In this document: one piece after another, positions 34,183 through 44,056 of the stretch
Numbering within the stretch: the stretch's first letter is position 1
How the letters are laid out: the number at the start of each line of letters is the position of its first letter
Assembly (NCBI GenBank): GCA_013823855.1
Contig: PNMW01000056.1
Location: forward strand, 24,853 to 88,852
DNA: 64,000 nucleotides
Direction of reading: 5' to 3'
Source: Lysobacteraceae bacterium
GTDB taxonomy: Bacteria; Pseudomonadota; Gammaproteobacteria; Nevskiales; Nevskiaceae
Program-made: the position numbers and the translations under genes
Notes under the pieces: model-generated
Seen by the model: the letters and a program-made list of their open reading frames with translations, nothing else
What the model was told of the DNA's origin: nothing
Databases searched by the model: none

Positions 34183-35064
34183 ATGTCGGTCAGGCTGGAT
34201 CAACTGCTGAAACTGCTGGATATCGAGACGCTGGACGCCAACCTGTTCCGTGGCCAGTCGCGCGATGACGGTTTCAAGCAGCTCTATGGTGGCCAGGTGG
34301 TGGCGCAGGCGCTGGTCGCGGCGACCCGCACGGTGCCGGCCGATCGCCCGGCGCAGTCGCTGCACGCCTATTTCCTGCGACCCGGCGATCTGCACCTGCC
34401 GATCATCTACGAGGTCGAGCGGATCCGCGACGGCGGCAGCTTCACCACGCGGCGCGTCCAGGCGATCCAGAACAGCGTGCCGATCCTTTCGATGATGGTC
34501 TCGTTCCACGCGCCGGAGGAGGGCTGGGACCACCAGCCGGCGATGCCCGAGGTGCCGCCGCCGGAAGCGCTGAAATCCGGCACCCGGCTGTACGAGGAAT
34601 GGCAGGCCGGCCCGCCCGGCCCGACGCCGGGGCTGCTCGGCGTCAAGGTGATCGCCGAGCGCGCCGGCATCGAGATCCGCCCGGCGCTGGACCTGCAGTC
34701 GAAGCCGGGCGAGACGCCCGGCACCCAGCGGCTGTGGATCCGCTGCACCGGCGATCGGCCGCCACCGGCCGAATGGCATACGGTGCTGCTCGCCTATGCC
34801 TCGGACTTCGACCTGATCGGCACCGCCAAGCTGCCGCACGGCGGCTACTACGGCCAGCCCGAGATGATGATGGCCAGCCTCGATCACGCGATCTGGTTCC
34901 ACCGCCCGGCGAACCTCGACGACTGGCTGCTCTACTGCATCGATGCGCCGACGGCCGCCGCCGGCCGCGCCTTCATCAGCGGCCGGCTCCATGACCGGGC
35001 CGGCCGGCTGCTGGCCAGCACCGCGCAGGAAGGCCTGATGCGGCGGCTGCGCGCGAAAGCCTGA
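34183..35064 (+). CDS. tesB: Acyl-CoA thioesterase II
   Basis: A 293-residue double-hotdog thioesterase that hydrolyses medium- and long-chain acyl-CoA. Markers are LYGGQVVAQALVAATRTVPA, SLHAYFLRPGD, DGGSFTTRRVQAIQ and, in the second hotdog, LLAYASDFDLIGTAKLPHG and MMASLDHAIWFHRP, with the conserved Asp of the SLDHA motif. Length agrees with TesB. The ATG at 34183 is 12 bp after a GAGG sequence. Confidence 0.94.
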   Translation: MSVRLDQLLKLLDIETLDANLFRGQSRDDGFKQLYGGQVVAQALVAATRTVPADRPAQSLHAYFLRPGDLHLPIIYEVERIRDGGSFTTRRVQAIQNSVPILSMMVSFHAPEEGWDHQPAMPEVPPPEALKSGTRLYEEWQAGPPGPTPGLLGVKVIAERAGIEIRPALDLQSKPGETPGTQRLWIRCTGDRPPPAEWHTVLLAYASDFDLIGTAKLPHGGYYGQPEMMMASLDHAIWFHRPANLDDWLLYCIDAPTAAAGRAFISGRLHDRAGRLLASTAQEGLMRRLRAKA

Positions 35065-35098
35065 GCCGCCCGCGAGCCGGCGCGCGGCGACGGTCTGC

Positions 35099-36496
35099 TC
35101 ACCAGCCGCCGCGCAGCCGGACTTCGGCTTCCAGCGACATCGCCGTCGGCGTGTCGACCGCCGTGCCCGGCAGCAGCGCGTCCGGCCGCTGGGCGCGGTC
35201 GAACCAGAAGCCGCTGCTGTCGTCGCCGTGCGCGGCGACCGCCGGATGGCTGGCCAGCCAGACCATGGTGTCGGCGCCCTGGCGCGGCGTGCGCAGGAAC
35301 GGCTGCATCCGGCGATCGAAGCCGGGCAACGACTTGGCCACGCCCGGCGTCGCGGCCCAGCCCGGATGCATCGCGTGCCAGGCGATGCGGGGCTCGTCTT
35401 CGGCCCACAGCCGGGTCAGCGCCAGCAGGCCGCGCTTGGCGCGCGCGTAGGCCTTGCTGCCGTCATAGTCGCCGCGCTGGTAATCGAGATCGTCGAGCGC
35501 CAGCCCCTGCAGGTACAGACCGCCCGAGACCACGTTGACCACCCGGCCACGGCGCTCGGCGAGCATCGGTTCCAGGCGCTTGCAGAGCAGCGCCGGGCTG
35601 AGCAGGTTGATCGCCAGCGTGCGTTCATGGCCTTCCGGGGTGTCGCCGCGCTCGGCGAACAGCGCGCCGGCATTGTTGATCAGCACGTCGATCGCCGGCA
35701 GTTCGGCGAGCAGGCGCTCGGCCAGCCGCTGGGTGTCGGCCAGCGACGACAGCTCGGCCTCGCAGGGCAGCAGCTCGGCATCGCCCGCGAAGTCGCGGAT
35801 CGCCTGCATCGCGGCGGTCAGGCGATCGGCGCCGCGGCCGATCAGGATCAGCCGGGCGCCGAGCCGGGCCAGTTCCTTCGCCGCCGCCAGGCCGAGCCCG
35901 GCGGTGACGCCGGTGATCGCCACGGTGCGGCCGTCCATGCGCCGGCTCAGGCCGCGCGAATGCTGGGTGCGCCAGCCGCGCCGGGTGAACGCCACCATGC
36001 CGGGCAGCAACAGCTTCTGCGCCAGCCGCTCGCGCGCCGGCAGCTGTTCCGGGCCGTCCTCGACCAGCGCCCGGGTCAGGCCGGTCATCGCCTGATCGCC
36101 GAGCCGCTCGGCCCAGGGCCTCAGCAGCGGCGCGATCCGCGCCGGCACCGCATCCCAGCGCATCACCGCCTGGTAGCGCAGCCGGGTGCGGGCCGGGCCG
36201 AGCGCTTCGAAGTCCAGGGTGTCGACGACCGTGAAACCCGGGCCGCTGCCTTCCAGCACCAGCCGGCGGTCCTCGTCGCGCTCGATCAGCCGGTAGTCCG
36301 CCGGCACCGAGCGGCCGAGCACGTTGAGCCGCAGCGCGAACGTGCTGCCGGCGCGGGCCGGCCCCGGCGTGCGCTTGTCGGCCTCGAAGACGCCGGGGTC
36401 CCACTGCTCGGTGGTCGAGAAATCGGCCAGATAGCGAAAGCAGTCGGCGATCGGGCGATCGAGCACCCGCTCGCGGGTCAGCGGCAAGGTCAGCAT
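35099..36496 (-). CDS. Fusion of a SRPBCC (START-like) domain and a short-chain dehydrogenase
   Basis: A 465-residue fusion. Residues 1-145 are a SRPBCC/polyketide-cyclase-like hydrophobic pocket (CFRYLADFSTTEQWDPGVFE, VVDTLDFEALGPARTRLRYQ). Residues about 190-465 form an SDR with VAITGVTAGLGLAAAKELAR, DVLINNAGALF, NVVSGGLYLQG and the catalytic YARAK motif. The dehydrogenase part resembles retinol-dehydrogenase-like SDRs. The substrate is unknown. It is convergent with tesB and unlinked to the phenol genes in transcription. Confidence 0.85.
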   Translation of the reverse strand: MLTLPLTRERVLDRPIADCFRYLADFSTTEQWDPGVFEADKRTPGPARAGSTFALRLNVLGRSVPADYRLIERDEDRRLVLEGSGPGFTVVDTLDFEALGPARTRLRYQAVMRWDAVPARIAPLLRPWAERLGDQAMTGLTRALVEDGPEQLPARERLAQKLLLPGMVAFTRRGWRTQHSRGLSRRMDGRTVAITGVTAGLGLAAAKELARLGARLILIGRGADRLTAAMQAIRDFAGDAELLPCEAELSSLADTQRLAERLLAELPAIDVLINNAGALFAERGDTPEGHERTLAINLLSPALLCKRLEPMLAERRGRVVNVVSGGLYLQGLALDDLDYQRGDYDGSKAYARAKRGLLALTRLWAEDEPRIAWHAMHPGWAATPGVAKSLPGFDRRMQPFLRTPRQGADTMVWLASHPAVAAHGDDSSGFWFDRAQRPDALLPGTAVDTPTAMSLEAEVRLRGGW

Positions 36497-36549
36497 GGGC
36501 GGGCGGTGGCGGGTCGGCGAGCGGGATGCCAAGCCTAGCGGCAGCGCGT

Positions 36550-38322
<1,773 letters not shown>

Positions 38323-38348
38323 GATCGGGGCTCGGTCTGCGCAGGGAT

Positions 38349-38377
38349 TTGATCAGGAGATTAATCGTTTTGATCAA
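38349..38377. promoter_or_regulatory. Upstream activating sequence for the DmpR-type activator
   Basis: TTGATCA and TGATCAA are inverted repeats 15 bp apart, matching the TTGATC-type sites bound by DmpR/MopR/PoxR activators. They are 27 bp from the activator start codon and about 190 bp upstream of the sigma-54 promoter, so they may serve both autoregulation and activation. Confidence 0.62.
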
Positions 38378-38477
38378 ATCCGCTTGCGCTGACGGCGATG
38401 GAATTCACGAAATCATCAAGACGCCGACGGGTGATGGCAGCCGTCGGCCTGCTGGCATGGGCCGTCAAATCGCCATC

Positions 38478-38491
38478 AATCGAAATCGATT
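38478..38491. promoter_or_regulatory. Second inverted repeat upstream of the phenol promoter
   Basis: AATCGAAATCGATT is a 14-bp palindrome about 50 bp upstream of the -24 element. It may be a second binding site or lie where the DNA is bent between activator and polymerase. Confidence 0.4.
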
Positions 38492-38540
38492 CAATGGTTT
38501 GCATCCATATCCATCGGGGATTCCGGCGCCAACCGGAGGC

Positions 38541-38556
38541 TGGCACGCTCGGTGCA
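38541..38556 (+). promoter_or_regulatory. Sigma-54 (-24/-12) promoter of the phenol hydroxylase operon
   Basis: TGGCACGCTCGGTGCA matches the sigma-54 consensus TGGCACG-N4-TTGCW at all but one key position. GG (38542-38543) and GC (38554-38555) are 10 bp apart as required. The first gene starts about 80 bp downstream, and the divergent neighbour is a sigma-54 activator. Confidence 0.8.
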
Positions 38557-38638
38557 AACCTGTAGGCATGACGTCAGGCCAAGACCTGATCACCGGCCCC
38601 GCCCCCGCGCGGGCCGCGAAGTGCGACAGGAGCGAGAG

Positions 38639-38908
38639 ATGACCGTGGTTTCCCTGCATGCTGAGCGCGGCGCGCTCGGTGCTCAACAACGTTACGTGCG
38701 TCTGCGTGAACACCGCGACGACGGTTTCGTGATCTTCGATTTCGCCATCGGCGATCCGCAGCTGTCCTGCGAGCTGATCATGCCGCTGGTCGCCTACCAG
38801 GAGTTCTGTGCCTCCAACCACGTCGTCCATCTCGACGATGCGCAAGGCCGGCAGATCGATCGTGAAGCCCTGAAGTGGCGTTACGGCCAGCCCGGCATCA
38901 GCGAATAA
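38639..38908 (+). CDS. dmpK: Phenol hydroxylase assembly subunit P0
   Basis: An 89-residue protein matching DmpK, which helps assemble or activate the multicomponent phenol hydroxylase. The sequence YVRLREHRDDGFVIFDFAIG and LIMPLVAYQEFCASNHVVHL are typical. AGGAG lies before the ATG at 38639. It is the first gene behind the sigma-54 promoter and is followed 24 bp later by dmpL. Confidence 0.88.
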   Translation: MTVVSLHAERGALGAQQRYVRLREHRDDGFVIFDFAIGDPQLSCELIMPLVAYQEFCASNHVVHLDDAQGRQIDREALKWRYGQPGISE

Positions 38909-38932
38909 ACCTGAACACGCGAGGAGCAGCGC

Positions 38933-39928
38933 ATGTCTGTCGAGATCCGCACCAAGGGCGTCAAGCCGCTCAGCAACAGCTTCGGCCATCTGCAGCGCCG
39001 CTTCGGCGACAAGCCGGCGACCCGCTACCAGGAGGCGACCTACGACATCCAGTCGACCGCCAACTTCCACTACAAGCCGCTGTGGGATCCGGCCCGCGAG
39101 ATGTTCGACGCGCGCCGCACCGCAGTGATGATGAAGGACTGGTACCAGCTTAAGGACCCGCGCCAGTTCTATTACGGCAACTACACGACGACGCGCGCCA
39201 GGCAGCAGGACGCGATCGACCGGACGCTGGATTTCGTCGAGAAGCGCGATCTGCTGCGCAGCCTGTCGCAGGACATCCGCGAGCGGATCGTCCACACGAT
39301 CGTGCCGCTGCGGCACTACGAGTGGGGTGCGAACACCAACAGCGCCCATGTCTCCGCCTATGGCTACGGCACCGCGATCACCTCGCCGGCAATGATGAAC
39401 ACCGCCGACCGTCTCGGCATGGCGCAGCACATTTCGCGCATCGGCCTGCTGGTCGATGGCAACAGCGGTGATTCGCTGCTCGCCGCGCAGGCGCTGTGGA
39501 CCGGTCACGCCGACTGGCAGCCGCTGCGCCGCGAAGTCGAGCGGATGTTCGTCACCCGCGACTGGTTCGAGGTTTTCGTCGCCCAGCTGCTGGTCGCCGA
39601 CGCGCTGGTCTACCCGCTGTTCTTCCAGCAGATCGACGCCGCGATCGCCGGCGCAAGCGGCTCCGCGCTGTCGTCGCTGAGCGATGCGCTGATGCGCTGG
39701 TACGAGGAAACCGCGAAGTGGATCGACGCGGTGATCAAGACCGCTGCCGCCGAAAGCCCGGAAAACAAGGCGCTGCTGTCCGGCTGGACCGTGACCTGGC
39801 GCAACCGCCTGCTGCCGGCGCTGGTGCCGATCGCGCAGCGCGCGCTCGGCAACAAGGCGGAGGACGCGCTGGCCGCAGCCGCCGCCGCCCTCGATGCCCG
39901 TGCCGCGAAGCTCGGCCTCACCGTCTGA
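38933..39928 (+). CDS. dmpL: Phenol hydroxylase oxygenase beta subunit P1
   Basis: A 331-residue beta subunit of the (alpha-beta-gamma)2 oxygenase of the bacterial multicomponent monooxygenase family. Landmarks are YQEATYDIQSTANFHYKPLW, MMKDWYQLKDPRQFYYGNY and RHYEWGANTNSAHVSAYGYG. It lacks a diiron site itself, as expected, and is needed for structure of the oxygenase. GAGGAG precedes the ATG. Confidence 0.94.
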   Translation: MSVEIRTKGVKPLSNSFGHLQRRFGDKPATRYQEATYDIQSTANFHYKPLWDPAREMFDARRTAVMMKDWYQLKDPRQFYYGNYTTTRARQQDAIDRTLDFVEKRDLLRSLSQDIRERIVHTIVPLRHYEWGANTNSAHVSAYGYGTAITSPAMMNTADRLGMAQHISRIGLLVDGNSGDSLLAAQALWTGHADWQPLRREVERMFVTRDWFEVFVAQLLVADALVYPLFFQQIDAAIAGASGSALSSLSDALMRWYEETAKWIDAVIKTAAAESPENKALLSGWTVTWRNRLLPALVPIAQRALGNKAEDALAAAAAALDARAAKLGLTV

Positions 39929-39947
39929 TCAGGACTCCACTGCACGC

Positions 39948-40235
39948 ATGGCCACGACCAGTACCCAGCCCGTCTTCATCGCCCTGCAGGCGAACAACGA
40001 CACCCTGCCGATCATCGAGGCGATCCGCCAGGACAATCCCCAAGCGGTCGTCCACGACTATCCGGCGATGGTCAAGATCGACTGCCCCGGGCGGCTGGTG
40101 ATCCGCCGCGAGACGGTCGAGGAACACCTCGGCCGCGCGTTCGACCTGCGCGAGATCCAGGTCAACATGATCTCCATTGCCGGCAACGTCGACGAGTCCG
40201 AGGACGAGTTCACGCTGGAGTGGAAATCGGCCTGA
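39948..40235 (+). CDS. dmpM: Phenol hydroxylase regulatory (effector) protein P2
   Basis: A 95-residue MmoB/DmpM-family protein without cofactor, which binds the oxygenase and couples electron transfer to hydroxylation. VFIALQANNDTLPIIEAIRQ, YPAMVKIDCPGRLVIRRETV and REIQVNMISIAGNVDESEDE match the family. It begins 19 bp after dmpL. Confidence 0.93.
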   Translation: MATTSTQPVFIALQANNDTLPIIEAIRQDNPQAVVHDYPAMVKIDCPGRLVIRRETVEEHLGRAFDLREIQVNMISIAGNVDESEDEFTLEWKSA

Positions 40236-40242
40236 ACACGGC

Positions 40243-40267
40243 GCTCATCGGCCGCAGGCCGATGAGC
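40243..40267. repeat. Intercistronic stem-loop between dmpM and dmpN
   Basis: GCTCATCGGCC and its exact complement form an 11-bp stem with a GCA loop in the 86-bp gap. No T-run follows, so it is more likely an mRNA-processing or stabilising hairpin than a terminator. It may set the subunit ratio between genes before and after it. Confidence 0.6.
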
Positions 40268-40321
40268 CGCGAAAAGACTTTCCTGATTCAGACGTTCTTT
40301 GATTGATACGGAGACACCACC

Positions 40322-41953
40322 ATGGCCGCAGAAGGCAATGCAAAGCCCGCGAAGAAGCTCAGCCTCAAGGAAAACTACGCGCTGCTGACGCGCGGTCTCG
40401 GCTGGGAACCGAGCTACGAGAAGAAGGAGGACATCTTCCGCTACATCCACTTCGAAGGCGTGAAGATCCACGACTGGGACAAGTGGGAAGACCCGTTCCG
40501 TCTGACCATGGACGCCTACTGGAAGTACCAGGGCGAGAAGGAGCGCAAGCTCTACGCGATCGTCGACGCCTTCCAGCAGCACAACGGCCAGTTCAACGTC
40601 ACCGACGCCCGCTATGTGCAGGCGCTGAAGGTGTTCATCAACGGCATCACCGAACTGGAGTACGACAGCCACCGCGGCTTCAACATCCTGGCCCGCGAGT
40701 TCCCCGGCGTCGGCCCGCGGATCGCCGCCCAGATGCAGTCGCTCGACGAGCTTCGCCACGCGACCACGCAGATCCACACGATCAGCCAGTACGCCAAGTA
40801 CTTCACCGGCATGAACGAGTTCCCGTACCAGTTCGATCGGGTCTGGTACCTGTCGATTCCGAAGTCGTTCTTCGAGGACGCGGTGACCTCCGGTCCTTTC
40901 GAGTTCATCGTCGCGATCAGCTTCGCGTTCGAGTACGTGCTGACCAATCTCGCGTTCATGCCGTGGATGTCGGGGGCGGCGTTCAACGGCGACATGGCCA
41001 CCGTCAGCTTCGGCTTTTCCGCACAGAGCGATGAAGCGCGGCACATGACGCTCGGCATCGAGGTGATCAAGTTCCTGCTCGAGCAGGATCCGGGCAATGT
41101 GCCGCTGGTCCAGAAGTGGATCGACAAGTGGTTCTGGCGCGGCTACCGCCTGCTGTCGCTGCTGGCGACGATGATGGACTACATGCTGCCGAAGCGGGTC
41201 ATGGCCTGGAACGAGGCCTGGGAGATCTACTACGAGCAGAACGGCGGCGCGCTGTTCGCCGACCTCGCCCGCTACGGCATCAAGCCGCCGAAGCGCGCGC
41301 CGGAGACGATCGCCGAGAAGGGCCACGTCGCTCACCAGATGTGGAGCGTGTTCTACGCCAACCGCGATGCCGTCGGCTTCCAGATGTGGCTGCCGTCCGA
41401 TGAGGAAATGGCCTGGATGTCCGAGAAGTATCCGGACACTTTCGACCAGTACTACCGCCCGCGCTACGAGTACTGGAAGGCCCAGGAGGCGGCCGGCACG
41501 CCGTTCAGGAACACCACGCTGCCGCAGCTCTGCCAGGTCTGCCAGTGGCCCTGCCTGTTCACCGAGTCCGGCGACCCGACCACGCTGAGCCTGCGCGAGA
41601 GCGAATACCGGGGCCAGACCTTCCACATGTGCTCCGACGGCTGCAAGGACATCTTCGACGACACGCCGGAGAAGTACGTGCACGCCTGGCTGCCGGTGCA
41701 CCAGATCTACCAGGGCAACTGCTTCCTGCCGGGTGTCGATCCGACCGCGCCGGACTTCAACCCGATGGTTGAGGCCCTGCGCTACATGGGCATCAAGCCG
41801 GGTGTCGACGGCGGTGACTTCAAGGGCAGCGCCGACGCCACCAACTGGGAGAAATGGACCTCGCGTCCGGCCAATATCCATGAAGGCGCGTACACCGACG
41901 CGGTTCGCGATACCGCGAGCCCGGCCGATGTCGGTGCCCGCAAGGCCGGCTGA
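40322..41953 (+). CDS. dmpN: Phenol hydroxylase oxygenase alpha subunit P3 (diiron)
   Basis: A 543-residue catalytic subunit that hydroxylates phenol to catechol. Both diiron ExxH motifs are seen: E143-L-R-H146 (SLDELRHATTQ) and E238-A-R-H241 (QSDEARHMTLG). The C-terminal YHS-like domain has CQVCQWPCLF and MCSDGCKDIF. Length and order agree with DmpN. It starts 86 bp after dmpM and is followed 15 bp later by a tautomerase gene rather than directly by dmpO. Confidence 0.96.
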   Translation: MAAEGNAKPAKKLSLKENYALLTRGLGWEPSYEKKEDIFRYIHFEGVKIHDWDKWEDPFRLTMDAYWKYQGEKERKLYAIVDAFQQHNGQFNVTDARYVQALKVFINGITELEYDSHRGFNILAREFPGVGPRIAAQMQSLDELRHATTQIHTISQYAKYFTGMNEFPYQFDRVWYLSIPKSFFEDAVTSGPFEFIVAISFAFEYVLTNLAFMPWMSGAAFNGDMATVSFGFSAQSDEARHMTLGIEVIKFLLEQDPGNVPLVQKWIDKWFWRGYRLLSLLATMMDYMLPKRVMAWNEAWEIYYEQNGGALFADLARYGIKPPKRAPETIAEKGHVAHQMWSVFYANRDAVGFQMWLPSDEEMAWMSEKYPDTFDQYYRPRYEYWKAQEAAGTPFRNTTLPQLCQVCQWPCLFTESGDPTTLSLRESEYRGQTFHMCSDGCKDIFDDTPEKYVHAWLPVHQIYQGNCFLPGVDPTAPDFNPMVEALRYMGIKPGVDGGDFKGSADATNWEKWTSRPANIHEGAYTDAVRDTASPADVGARKAG

Positions 41954-41968
41954 ACCGGAGCGCCATCC

Positions 41969-42403
41969 ATGCCCGTCTGCAATGTCATCGTCCTGAAGGG
42001 ACACCCGCTGGCCACGCTCAAGCAACTGGTCGTGGCGTGCTCGGACACGCTGGCCCGGATCATCGGCGCCCCGAAGGACCGGCTCGAAGTCTGGGTCACC
42101 GAAGTGGAGCCGGCGCTCTGGGGCCTGTCCGGCCAGCCCGGCGACGAGGTGCTGCAGACGGTCAGCCGCGCCGAGGTCGAGATGCCGTTCATCCGGATGG
42201 TGCTGCTGCAGGGCCGGCCGGTCGAACAGCACCACCAGCTGATCGCCGAGATGACCGCCGTCGTCGCCCGCGTGCTCGGCGCCAACGCCGAGCGCGTCCG
42301 CCTGCAGATCGACGAGGTGCACCCGGATCGCTGGGGCATCGGCGGCGTGCCGGCCAGCGTGCGCCGGGCAGCGGAGATCGCGGCGCGCGCAGCGACCGCC
42401 TGA
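41969..42403 (+). CDS. Fused double 4-oxalocrotonate-tautomerase-like protein
   Basis: A 144-residue protein made of two tautomerase-fold units in tandem. The first begins MPVCNVIVLKGHP with the catalytic-type Pro2 (Pro1 after Met removal), and the second, from about residue 72, reads MPFIRMVLLQGRPVEQHHQL with Pro73 internal. Both have the characteristic helix and a WG(L/I)(S/G)G closing turn. Only the first unit can have a free amino-terminal Pro. It lies inside the phenol hydroxylase operon between dmpN and dmpO, where the classical Dmp operon has none. Substrate unknown. Confidence 0.8.
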   Translation: MPVCNVIVLKGHPLATLKQLVVACSDTLARIIGAPKDRLEVWVTEVEPALWGLSGQPGDEVLQTVSRAEVEMPFIRMVLLQGRPVEQHHQLIAEMTAVVARVLGANAERVRLQIDEVHPDRWGIGGVPASVRRAAEIAARAATA

Positions 42404-42428
42404 ACGACAGAACCCGAGGAAAACCATC

Positions 42429-42794
42429 ATGCCCATCAAGGCCATCACGCCGGACTACCACGGCGACTTCAAGGACGGTGTCGAGAAGTTCCACGGCAAC
42501 CAGATCGTCAACATCCACTGGGAAAAGCACCTGATGTTCGCCTGGCCGATGTGCGTGCCACTGCCGCCGGCGATGCCGTTCGGCGCACTGATCGAAGCCG
42601 TGCTGCCGGGCATCTTCGGCAAGCACCCGGACTTCGCGAAGATCGACTGGAACACCGTCGAGTGGAAGACCTCGAAGGGCGCGTTCACGCCGGACCCGGC
42701 GAAGTCGCTGGCCGACAACGGCATCGGCCACAAGACCACGATCCGCTTCCGCACGCCGGGTCTCGATGGCGTCGACGGCAACGCGGTCTGCTGA
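42429..42794 (+). CDS. dmpO: Phenol hydroxylase subunit P4
   Basis: A 121-residue gamma subunit of the oxygenase. The opening MPIKAITPDYHGDFKDGVEK and FAWPMCVPLPPAMPFGALI match DmpO. It starts 25 bp after the tautomerase gene. Confidence 0.92.
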   Translation: MPIKAITPDYHGDFKDGVEKFHGNQIVNIHWEKHLMFAWPMCVPLPPAMPFGALIEAVLPGIFGKHPDFAKIDWNTVEWKTSKGAFTPDPAKSLADNGIGHKTTIRFRTPGLDGVDGNAVC

Positions 42795-42796
42795 TC

Positions 42797-42868
42797 CGTA
42801 GGGCGGGTCTTGACCTGCCTTCGGTCTCCGCCTGTCCAGAAATCCGGCGGGTCGAGGCCCGCCCTACG
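42797..42868. repeat. GTAG-type REP doublet between dmpO and dmpP
   Basis: GTAGGGCGGGTC-TTGA-CCTGCC and, in opposite orientation, GGCGGG-TCGAGG-CCCGCCCTAC lie as an inverted pair. The GTAG head and C/G-rich hairpin are those of repetitive extragenic palindromes mobilised by RAYT transposases. It occupies most of the 100-bp gap. Confidence 0.75.
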
Positions 42869-42894
42869 CGACTTCCGCACACTCCACCGGCACC

Positions 42895-43950
42895 ATGAGT
42901 TACGAACTGACCATTGAACCGCTCGGCCAGACCATTACGGTCGAAGACGAGCAGACCATCCTCGACGCCTGCCTGCGTGCCGGCATCTGGCTGCCGCATG
43001 CCTGCTGCCACGGCCTGTGCGCGACCTGCAAGGTGCAGGTGGTCGACGGCGACATCGAGCATGGCGAGGCCTCGCCGTTCGCGCTGATGGACTTCGAGCG
43101 TGACGAGCGCAAGACGCTGGCCTGCTGTGCGACCCTGCAGTCCGACGTCACCATCGAAGCCGACATCGACGAGGAACCGGATGCCGAGATCATCCCGGTC
43201 CGCGACTTCGACGGCAGCGTCAGCCGCATCGAGGACCTGACGCCGACGATCAAGGGCATCTGGGTGGCGCTCGACGAGGCCATGCACTTCCAGGCCGGGC
43301 AGTACGTCAACGTCACCATCGGCGAGCACGGCTTCTCGCGGCCGTTCTCGCTGGCCAACGCGCCGTCGTCCGGCAACGAGATCGAGCTGAACGTGCGGAT
43401 CGTGCCCGGCGGCGTCGGCACCGGCTGGCTGCACAACGAGCTGCAGGTCGGCGACCGGCTCCGCATCGCCGGTCCTTACGGCCGCTTCTTCGTCCGCAAG
43501 TCGGTGCACAGCCCGAGCCTGTTCATGGCCGGCGGTTCCGGGCTGTCGAGCCCGCGCAGCATGATTCTCGATCTGCTCGAAAGCGGCAGCACGCTGCCGA
43601 TCACCCTGGTCTACGGCCAGCGGGTGCGCGCCGAGCTGTACTACCACGACGAGTTCACCGCGCTCAGCCAGCGGTATCCGACCTTCACCTACGTGCCGGC
43701 GCTGTCGAACGAGCCCGAAGGCAGCGACTGGCCGGGCTTCCGCGGCTTTGTCCACGAGGCGGCCAAGGCGCATTTCGACAACGATTTCCGCGGCAACAAG
43801 GCCTATCTGTGCGGCCCGCCGATGATGATCGACGCCTGCATCACCACGCTGATGCAGGGCCGCCTGTTCGAGCGCGACATCTACCAGGAGAAGTTCCTGT
43901 CGGCGGCCGATGCGCAGCAGGTGCGCAGCCCGCTGTTCCGCAAGATCTGA
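42895..43950 (+). CDS. dmpP: Phenol hydroxylase reductase P5 (FAD, [2Fe-2S])
   Basis: A 351-residue reductase that passes electrons from NADH to the diiron oxygenase. The plant-type ferredoxin domain is first, with ligands in CCHGLCATC and a later Cys in TLACCATLQ. The FAD domain has RPFSLANAPSSGNEIELNVR and the NAD domain GGSGLSSPRSMILDLLE and AYLCGPPMMIDACI. It follows the REP doublet by 26 bp. Confidence 0.95.
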   Translation: MSYELTIEPLGQTITVEDEQTILDACLRAGIWLPHACCHGLCATCKVQVVDGDIEHGEASPFALMDFERDERKTLACCATLQSDVTIEADIDEEPDAEIIPVRDFDGSVSRIEDLTPTIKGIWVALDEAMHFQAGQYVNVTIGEHGFSRPFSLANAPSSGNEIELNVRIVPGGVGTGWLHNELQVGDRLRIAGPYGRFFVRKSVHSPSLFMAGGSGLSSPRSMILDLLESGSTLPITLVYGQRVRAELYYHDEFTALSQRYPTFTYVPALSNEPEGSDWPGFRGFVHEAAKAHFDNDFRGNKAYLCGPPMMIDACITTLMQGRLFERDIYQEKFLSAADAQQVRSPLFRKI

Positions 43951-44056
43951 AGTGGGGTCCGGGGTGGCTGCGGGCCGCCCCGGCTTACCGCCGGCGCCGG
44001 GCTGCAGCACACTCGGCCGCGTCAACGACCATCTATCTGCCCCACCGAGGACGCGC

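Noticed and set aside
42797..42868. Inverted repeat as a transcription terminator before dmpP
   Set aside because: dmpP must be transcribed with the operon, no T-run follows and the GTAG head marks it as a REP element.
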